A stretch of 64,000 nucleotides of DNA from Bimuria novae-zelandiae CBS 107.79 (lineage: Eukaryota > Ascomycota > Dothideomycetes > Pleosporales > Didymosphaeriaceae), in assembly GCA_010015655.1 (NCBI GenBank), contig ML976674.1, forward strand, positions 493,066 to 557,065, in the 5' to 3' direction. How positions within the stretch are numbered: position 1 is the first letter of the stretch; every line of letters begins with the position of its first letter. The notes under the pieces were generated by a model. It was not told where the DNA came from. It was given only the letters and a program-made list of their open reading frames with translations, and did not search any database. The position numbers and the translations under genes were made by a program. Shown here piece by piece: positions 23,253 to 31,729 of the stretch.

Positions 23253-25600
23253 CTAATAAATATATCTATCCTAGTAAGCTATAGTCTATTAATATAAAAT
23301 TTATTTTTTAGTCCTAGAGACGTGTTAAGGTAAATAGTATAGCTATTACTTACTTTAGTAATAGTGTACTTAGCGTTCCTTTAGTCTAGCTTTTTTAATC
23401 TTTAGCTAGTAGATAATTAGCTATCTAGCCGCAGAAATACTTTGTTTTTAACTTATAATTAGATAGGTTCCTTTTAGTACTAGTTAGTCTAGCGTTTTTA
23501 TTCTTATTAGGCCTTTTGTCGCGGGAATTATCCCTTGTAGGTATCCTGATCGGAAGGATCCGGTGGAAGGGCAAACATAACACCGAATACTTAGCAGAAA
23601 TACTGTTCTTACAGCAATTTTTTATATGTTACTAATTAATTAATTTAATCTTTAAACTATATATTATCTAGCTTGTTTTACCCTTTATAGTTATAAGTCT
23701 AGCGTTTTAAGAATATAGGATAATTATCCCTGCGTAATTAATTATTAGATATATTATTTAGACACTTTAATTTATCTAAATATTTCTTACGTTACTCTAT
23801 TCTTATATAATAGAGCGCACCGCGTTTCCGCTTATAAGCACCTTAAGTAGAGTATATAGACTTTCTTAATAAGCTCCTTCTCTCTTCTTCTATTACACTA
23901 GACCCCCTTCGCCCTTAGTAGTAGGCTAAGATTTATAATAAGCTTAGTAGAGCGCCCTCTTTAAACTTATAGGGGACTTTACTCTCCTAGCAAGTATAGT
24001 ACGCCTAACTAATTAAAAAAGCTAGCTAGCATAGTTTATATAGCTTAAGTTTTAGGCTATATTATAAGACGTTTATAATTACGTTAATTTAAACGCCCTA
24101 ATTACTAATAATTTTATAATAACTACTCTTAAGCTTCTAGAACTCCTAGAACTCCTAGAATTATTTAAAAATAAATATAATAACCTAAATAAGCTTAATA
24201 AAAAATAGCCTAAGAGAGTAGCACATTATAGCGCTTTTTAAAATAAGAAATTTCTTAAAGAGCGTAGGAAGGGTCGTGCTAATCACTAAAATAAAGCCTT
24301 ACGCTAATACTAGTTAAACGTAAGTAACTATAAGGCGCGCTTAGCTAAGCACACCGCTAGAATATAGTAAATGTAAAATATATTTAATTAGGTAATTTGG
24401 ACTATTAATACGCAGCTCCTGACACTTGCTATAATAAATATTAGTAACTAAAAAAGTTTTATTTTATAGATAATTATATAATACTTTAAAGGGAAGCTTG
24501 CCTTATTAGATATAGAAACATTTAATTAAATTTAATAGAAATACTACACCCTGCTTAAATAAGCTTACTAAGGAAGAATAAATCTAGAATAATAGTATAA
24601 AGAGTAAAGTGCTTTTTATATACTTGTCTTATAGTATAAGATCTTAGAGATTAAAGAAGAGATTATAATAACTAACTTCTTAAGCACTATAGTAAATAAG
24701 ATAGCTCTTAAATAAGCTTAAATCTAACACGCTAATAATAAATAATAGTAAATATAAAGTAAGTACTTACTTACCCTAAAGGAAGTTAATAAGATCTTTT
24801 TAGCTTATTTTAATATGCGAATTTTAAGCTTAGGTTTTAAACTAGTAATTTTTATAACACTTAGTAGACGGAGCGCTCCTAAACCTAGTAATAAAACTAA
24901 AAAAGCGCCGTAGCTAAGCAAGCTAAAGGGCTACCTATACAAAGAAGAATTATACTACTAGCTACCTGAGGCTTATAAGCACCTTAGGACTATAGTAATA
25001 GGCTTATCTCTACGTAGAGCTATTACGCTTTTTAAAAAAGATAAAAATAAGATTCTTACTTATTTTATACTCCTTAAGTACGCTAAGGTGCGCGCAACGA
25101 TTACTAAGAAATAAAAAAAGCTCTACTATAACTAAGCGCACTATTTAAGTTAAGTTTTTTAAGCATATTACTACTACTATAATTAACCCCTTAATTATAA
25201 GCCTAGAAAAAGTATCTAAGATTTATTTTACTATAAACTTTAATACTTACCCTCTCTCTAAGAGCACTATTTTTAATAATAGTAAAACTCTATACTTAGT
25301 AAATAACGTATTAATACTTATGCCTGGCACCTTTAGAAAATCTAAAAATATAAGATAGTTAAAGCTAGTATAGCTTCCTATTTAATACTTAAAAGAGGTA
25401 CTATAGTAATTAAGGCGCTCTTTAAAGGGTTAAATAAAATACGTGCTAATCTTACGCTTTTAGACATTATAGTAATAAAAAACTTTTATGTAAATATTAT
25501 TTTTAAAGCTTGTCTACGCGAGAAGGGCGTTTAGTATTTTAGTCTTAATAATATACTTTATATAGTAACGCTTAAGTATAGTATTATACTAGCTACGCTT
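23253..25600. other. AT-rich, RIP-like remnants, identity unclear
   Basis: Continuous TA-rich sequence with no frame over 60 codons. A short GC-normal patch lies near 23515-23590. Gag-like or pol-like blocks could not be read with confidence. The tract ends abruptly near 25600, where normal composition resumes. Confidence 0.5.
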
Positions 25601-26237
25601 TGTCGCTCCCACTCTCACAGGAGAAGACCAAGGAGGTCACCGACATGACCAAGAAGATGGCTCTGTAGCTGTTCATCAAACGCAAAGTGCAGAGGAAGAG
25701 AACGTTACTGAAGGGCATGTGATTTTTATGGAGGTTATGGGTCCATCACTAGCAGAAGAGTCATGCTTCACCGATTCTAGGTGAAGCGCATGTGTGATGA
25801 CATCGATCTCTTCAGAGACTCTGGGCAGTTGACAGTACTCACATAGCATGGTTGCACGGGCTCAACTAATATTTCTCAACCGACGATTGGTCTCATTAGT
25901 GTTAATGTACATGACTGTAAACCTGCTCAAGCGCAGGTGCGATGACTACCTAGAGATGGACGTGCTAGTAAACCTGTTCAGGCGCAGGTGGGATGACTGC
26001 CTAGAGAATGGACGTGCTAATAAACGCATATAGAGCTGGAATCGCGTCGGTTTTGGTAGCCCCCAAGTGGAGCTTTACAGAGCCGGAATGTTTTCAAAAT
26101 CGTCTCTGCTTCTTCAAGTCGATACTCAGAGACTCGTCGCCACATCATTCGCCGACCCCTAGCAAGTACTCCCTTCAGTTAGAGGTGAGTATAACACCGC
26201 TATAAATAATATCAGCAGTGGCTTCTCTGGACTCATC
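25601..26237. other. Transition zone right of island 1
   Basis: Composition is normal again. Apart from the 51-bp duplication I see only short frames. It also holds the 3' side of the RING gene on the minus strand. Confidence 0.45.
25848..26033 (+). repeat. 51-bp tandem duplication, within a 61-codon frame
   Basis: The unit at 25917-25967 is repeated at 25968-26019 with few changes, and the first bases of a third unit follow. In the 61-codon frame the repeat reads VNLLKRRCDDYLE then VNLFRRRWDDCLE. Whether this short frame is expressed is unknown; the tandem structure itself is plain in the DNA. Confidence 0.7.
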
Positions 26238-26723
26238 CTAGTTTTCATATTCAGACGACTCGTCCTCTCCGTTCTCGTCGTCCGAATTATCCTCTCCGTC
26301 CTCATCCGCCACTAGCGCGCCAGCAGGGTATTCCTCGGTGAGTTCATCGTGGGTCTCATGCCAATAGTTTACTGCATCCATGACCTCATACGCATCATAA
26401 TCTTCATCTCGAACTGAATTGCGCATAGATTCCAATACCCGGGCAACCCCCTCGTCGCCGACCTTCACTACTCGGCATAGTGGACAGCGAAAGTTGTTGC
26501 CTCCATACTTGTCGATCACGGAGAATAAGCAACCAACGCAGAATTCATGACCGCAACAAGGGAGCTTGACGTGAAACTCGTTAACTCCTAGAATATGGTT
26601 AGGGTCAGTGGGATAGTCTTCGAAGCAGATTGGGCATCCTTCCGTCGGATGCTGGACTTCGGCGTCCTTGATGAACTCTAGGAGGTTGGAAACATTACGG
26701 AAATCGGCCAGAGTGATCAGCAT
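26238..26723 (-). CDS. RING-finger protein, putative E3 ubiquitin ligase
   Basis: One uninterrupted 161-codon frame from an ATG. Residues about 30-85 give a RING: CPICFEDY, then LPCCGHEFCVGCL, then FRCPLCR, which supplies the Cys/His ligand series. The C-terminal 50 residues are very acidic (runs of Glu, Asp and Ser, ending SSEYEN). RING domains recruit ubiquitin-loaded E2 enzymes; the substrate is unknown. No transmembrane segment is seen. The gene stands alone next to a transposon island, so it may be a young or lineage-specific copy. An upstream exon cannot be excluded. Confidence 0.8.
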   Translation of the reverse strand: MLITLADFRNVSNLLEFIKDAEVQHPTEGCPICFEDYPTDPNHILGVNEFHVKLPCCGHEFCVGCLFSVIDKYGGNNFRCPLCRVVKVGDEGVARVLESMRNSVRDEDYDAYEVMDAVNYWHETHDELTEEYPAGALVADEDGEDNSDDENGEDESSEYEN

Positions 26724-27900
26724 CTTGCTGAACCTGGGGTACCTGGTATCCGAATCAATTGGAGTTGTGCTGGCCTTGATGCCGTTGCACTGTGGAACGA
26801 GGTGGATTCTGATGGGAAAATGATAGATTTCTTATATAGCATCAGCCGCAGACTAAAGCCTGGCATTGTGTAGGTACACCGCGAACGATCAGGTTCTTCT
26901 CCAACATGCATTTACAAATTCACGGGATGCTATTCACACCTGGCTTCTTTCACTATTGATGACCGAAAGCCGCAATGACGGTGTGACCGATTACGAATTA
27001 ATTTTCACTTCAACTTTCCCGGACTGGTGCAGTAGCTGACCTCAAAGGAGCCAGGGTTCCAAGGTCCCCAAAGGTCAAATCCAAAGCCCAACATTGCGAC
27101 CATACAACATGCTGATTGTAGCAAGGATAGCAGATGATTAAACTCCTAGGTCGCGTAGAAGTCATGATCTACGCGAAATTTGGGCAGTATTATGAGAGTA
27201 TTTAGGTATTGCCTCGGGAATTGGATAGGTTCGTCCCGGTGCGGAAGCAGATGATACTCAGTAATATCTAGAAGTGCTGACGCTGCGAGCTTTACGTTTA
27301 TCGTGAAGCTCTTCAACTACCTCAACATATCATGCGACACACGGCAACCAAAAAACGCAACGGTGATTACAGCCACAGCAGGCGCACCAGCAAAAGGCTA
27401 GCGAAAGGACAAGTGTCCATTCAAACACCTGCTCAATCATGAGCGTGCTGTTGGCCAGCGTGGGTCAAGCCTACTTCCAGTAGAAGTATTTGAAGAAGCT
27501 TCGAATGCTTTAGAAGGACTCATATAGATACGGTAATGCTGCATCGAAGTTCTCAAAGAGGCTAAAAATGCAGTGCATCTCCGAATGACTAGTAACGGGT
27601 TAGCGTCACTTTTCAAAGAATGCATAATTGAGGCACAGCTAGCGGGGTTTCTTGTCAATGGTATCATTGCGCAAAAATCCGCCGTGATAGGCACAGAGCT
27701 GGAAGTATGCGTCACCTTCCCGATCGATCCAAAATTTTATCACAACCTCCCAATATGCTCTCACGCTCCCGAAGGTAACCGCAACACTATTTGCGTGACA
27801 TTAGATCGGTAATTTCAGCTGCTCTTGCTTGTCGTCCCAAACAGTACTCGACGCCTGGAGGGTACACCATCGATACTTTTGAGCTCACACATTAATCGAA
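26724..27900. other. 1.2-kb stretch with no supportable gene
   Basis: Contains the promoter side of the RING gene. Several 60-90 codon frames overlap on opposite strands near 27437-27812, none with a recognised motif. Confidence 0.45.
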
Positions 27901-27950
27901 AGAAAACAGCTCACTCACAGTGCTCAGCCTCGTCAGACTCTTCGGCGGGG

Positions 27951-29836
27951 GCTAAGGATTGCAGTGAAAAAAAAGGAACCGTTCGGGTGCACGCCATAAA
28001 CCTTTCCTTTGGGTTCTCACAAGGCTGATGATTTGTCGCTGTATACCAGGCGTGTGGTTCGTCGTTTACCCACTGCTTGAACAATACGTAGGCTACTCGT
28101 CGGCGCTAGAGATTGCAGTGGAGACAGACAAACGTATCTCGCCTAAGCCGTGAGCTCACTGGTTCCCAGTCTCACTCGAGCGGCACGGAACATGATTTCT
28201 ACTCTCACAAGGCGTTCCCAGGTTCTGATTCGTCGTTGAACCTCTCGGTTGGGAGCTCACCAGAATTCAACCTCGTTGGACTCCTCATCGACGCTTACGA
28301 TTGCAGGGTCGATCCCGCACATTGTTTTTTCACAACTACCCATAGATGCGCGTGGGTCCTTGGGCGGGCTCTCTTGCCCCATCCCAACGCACTGGTGCGA
28401 GCCCGTGGCCCTCAACCTCACGGTTCTCTCGAATGGGAACAGCTCAAACGCACTTCACCGGTCTCGCGTAGCTCAGTCCTCTCCAGGGCTAAATATCTTG
28501 ATTCCAGTTTTGCGAGATGAAGTTCGATGCACCCCTACTTTCGCGTTGGTCACACGCACTGGCTTTATCTGCATTTTAGACATGTTTTGGAGCGATTCTG
28601 CTGAGCGGTCAAGACAAGACAATCTCACCCACTACTCCTGTGCATTAGATCTTACAGTAAAAGGTCAATACTATTCCTATTTGTACAAGGTTGCATGCTG
28701 TAATCCCATATTAGGTGCTGATTTGTTGTTCTGTCCCCAGGCTGTGGGCTCACCGGTTTCTCAGCCCCCACCAGAGCTACTCGTCAGGGCTAAAGATTGC
28801 AGTGCAATTCACCACAGCCTCACTTCATTTTTACTAACTATCCAATACCGCAGGTATACTTATCTTCTTGACCTTATGACCCCTGTTCCATCTCCCTCCC
28901 AGCTTCCGCTTCACAGCACTCAACTTTCCAATGAAACCCGAAGACCCATCATCCACTATAGACTGCAGTGAAATGTTGATTATCGATCGGCCCGTTTCCA
29001 CATGCAAGTCCACCTCTTCTTCGGCTTGTGCGAACTTTTGATGCCTGAAAGCCTCCTCGTTAATGGTAAATATCAGTGTAGGTACGAAACCGTGATGTCA
29101 CGCTTCACAGAGGAAAGTGGTTAGCTTGGCGGACTCCTCGCCCGGGCTAGAAAGTGCAGTGTTATCAGTGTTGCACTCACCGCGGCTCCCACTTCATTGG
29201 TCCACAACCACAACCCATGTCGTCCAGGCTCACCGGTTTCTCGGCCACAAAACACCTCAGTAGTGGTGAAAATTGTGTTCATCAAAACAAGTCAGACTTG
29301 CGGCGGCGTACCCCTGTCCAAGGTCTAGTCGTCGGAGCTAAAGATTGCAGTGAAAGTTTGACATACGCTTCCACGGACAAATCCGATGCTTACAAGCTGC
29401 TTAGCCCCCGCAAACAATACCTCGTCTGCGCTAGAAAATGCAGTGAAAATCCACCACAGGCTCGGACTTTTCCGAACTTCCTCACCCTACAGCCCTACGC
29501 TACCACAATCCCTTCAACTACCCCATCTCCCACACTCCCACCCTTGCAAGCTTTCCGCTTTTAGAATCTCATTTGCAGTTAGATCAGAACGGTATCTTGT
29601 ATTCGAAACTACACATACAAGCAAAGTCTTGTGGTTCAGAGCGTTCGCGCCTAGCCCGCGATGTCTCTTCAAAACTGCATGACCTCGTCTGCGCTAGAAA
29701 TTGCAGTGAGAACTGGAACAGCACCGCCTTATCCGCGGTAGAGATTGCAGTGCAAAGTAAGCAGTGCCCGCCTTACTTACAAAGCAGCGGCACACCCCTG
29801 CCGCACATCTACTCGTTGGGGCCAAAGATTGCAGTG
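27951..29836 (+). repeat. Dispersed array of a 16-bp motif, GCTARARATTGCAGTG
   Basis: Good copies start at 27951, 28105, 28789, 29146, 29337, 29430, 29693, 29737 and 29821. Weaker copies lie at 28293 and 28956, and more degenerate ones near 28477 and 28640. All point the same way. Most are preceded by a CTCGTCNGNG-like word and several are followed by AAA. Spacing is irregular (44 to about 500 bp). A second word, GCTCACCGGTTTCTC, recurs at 28746 and 29226, with a variant near 28154. TCTCACAAGGC recurs near 28016 and 28203. In some frames the motif translates as AKDCSE or ARNCSE. No known family is recognised. The motif also resembles a branch point plus 3' splice acceptor (CTAAAG...TTGCAG). 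Confidence 0.75.
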
Positions 29837-30064
29837 AAGAGTGGACTGAAACTGCGCTGTGATTGGTAGGCTCAAGTCTACGCGTCTTCTGAACTTCTTC
29901 ATTTCGCCAAGCCTCACGAAAGGCAACCGCAAGCCTTGCATATTTCCCTCACCACCACACAACTTCATGTGCTCGAAACTTTTAGGCTGCCATTTTTCTT
30001 TCATCGGGCTCGATAAACGTGGTATATACATGCTGTACGTAAATTATGAGTGGGTTGGTTTGGT

Positions 30065-31480
30065 TCACTTCTTCAAAGCGCGTCCAGCGATGTCTTTCCG
30101 GAACTGCATGCCCTCGAAGTGGATGGATTCGACGCCCTTGTATGCCTTTGCGACAGCTTGTTCGAGCGTCTCTGCGATGGCGGTGGAGGCTATGACGCGG
30201 CCTCCTGAGGTGGTGAGGGTGTTGTCGGAGGAGAGGGAAGTGCCGGCGTGGAAAAGGACGGTGTCTATTTCTTTCGTTAGCAACCCCAATTCACTGCAAC
30301 ATGCCAATTCTGCCAATAGAGAATTAACGAAGGGTCATAAAAGGAGAAGCTCACCTTCCGGCACCGGATCCAGCCTCATGACCGTCCCCTTCTTATAACT
30401 CCCCGGATACCCTCCCGCGGCCACAACCACCGTTGCCGCACTCATATCCCCCGTGTGTACCTCAGCCTCTGCCAGACGGCCTTCCGTACACGCAACCATC
30501 ACCTCCGCAAGATCACTCTGCATGAGCGCGAGCAAACTCTGCGTCTCGGGATCGCCAAAGCGCACATTATACTCCAGCACCTTCGGGCCATGCTTCGTCA
30601 TCATGAGCCCCGTAAACAGCACACCTTTAAACGTATACCCCTCCTCCCTCATCCCATCCACCGTCGGCTGCAGAATCTCCTTGTGCACCTGCTCAATAAC
30701 GTCTGGCGGCGCAATGCGCGTAGGCGCATACGTGCCCATACCGCCCGTATTCGGTCCCGTATCCCCGTCGCCAATACGCTTATGATCCTGCGCTGGTGGC
30801 AGCGACTTGATGCTCGTGCCGTCCGAAAATGTGAGTATGGAGAGCTCATCGCCCTCCAGAAACTCCTCGATCACCACCTCGTCCCCCGCATCACCAAACT
30901 CGCGGTCCTGCATAATCTCCTTTAGCGCAGCGTGTGCCTCGTCTTTTGTCTGCGGGATGATAACTCCCTTCCCGGCAGCCAGCCCGCTCGCTTTGATAAC
31001 CACACTGTGCGATACGGTATCCAAATACTCCCGCGCCTTCTCGTAGGAGCTAAAGTTCTCGTACGCGGCTGTGGGGATATTGTGGCGCTTCATGAAATCT
31101 TTGGAAAATGTCTTGGAGCCTTCCATCCTTGCGGCCGCTTGGGTCGGTCCAAAATAGCGTGCGTTCTTCCCTGCATGTTGTTCGAAGTAGTCCACGATAC
31201 CAGCGACGAGCGGAGCTTCGGGGCCGGGCACGACGAGGTTGATGTCCTTGTCTTTTCCGAAGGCAACGAGCGCCGGGAAGTCTTCTTGCTTGATGGACGG
31301 CACGTTTTCGGTTTTGGCGAGGGAGGCGGTGCCGCCGTTGCCGGGGACGACGTAAATGCGCTCGACGCGGGGGGATTGGGAGAGTTTCCAGGCGAGGGCG
31401 TGTTCGCGGCCGCCGTTGCCGACGAGGAGGACGCGGAGGTCGGCGGTTGCGGTTTGTGCAGGTTTGGGTATGTTTGCCAT
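30065..31480 (-). CDS. Phosphoribosylamine-glycine ligase (GAR synthetase), monofunctional
   Basis: Two exons, 31480-30355 and 30264-30065, 1326 nt, 441 aa. It catalyses the second step of de novo purine synthesis, joining glycine to phosphoribosylamine with ATP. Residues 16-26 read VLLVGNGGREH, the start motif of GARS. The ATP-grasp core follows (KASGLAAGKGV, EEFLEGDE, then GPNTGGMGTYAPT and EYNVRFGDPETQ). The C-terminal PurD domain (FHAGT ... SGGRVIASTAI) ends at RALKK, where bacterial PurD also ends. In yeast and many fungi GARS is fused to AIR synthetase in one protein near 800 aa (ADE5,7). Here the stop comes directly after the GARS part and no AIRS sequence follows in the next 4 kb. The splice phase matches exactly (GAA-G to AC). 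It probably acts in the cytosol. Confidence 0.93.
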
Positions 31481-31729
31481 TGTGGATGTTGCAATTGCGA
31501 AAGGAGGGAATGGTGTTGGGAAAGTCGTGTGTTATTTTCTGTGTATCTGAGATATTTTTTTTTTTTTTTGGCAGGGTTCAATGACCCCGCCGCGGGGTAA
31601 ACGCGCAGGGATCAAGCAGCATGAGGTCATCGCAGATCAGTCTCTTAGCTCAGGTACGACCACAACAGCAAGGTTGGTTTCAAGCAGATGTCTATGGGAC
31701 GTTGCTCTTTGTAAACTGTCATTCTCCAA

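Larger units (their letters stand above)
12740..25600. other. AT-rich island with RIP-like mutation
   Basis: TpA dinucleotides dominate and CpA/TpG are scarce across almost the whole tract, while CpG-containing words such as CGTACG and GCGCGC survive. No long frames occur except in small patches. Retrotransposon protein motifs can still be read through many TAA/TAG codons, which is what C-to-T (G-to-A) mutation of CAA, CAG and TGG would leave. RIP is the known fungal mechanism with this CpA preference. The boundary near 25600 is sharp. The exact TpA/ApT and (CpA+TpG)/(ApC+GpT) indices were not calculated. Confidence 0.88.

Noticed and set aside
27951..29836. Reading the motif array as a CRISPR or tandem satellite
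   Set aside because: Spacing is irregular, the repeat is degenerate and only 16 bp, and this is eukaryotic nuclear DNA.
31090..31581. 163-codon minus frame rich in Ser and Pro
   Set aside because: It is an alternate frame of the GAR synthetase 5' region.
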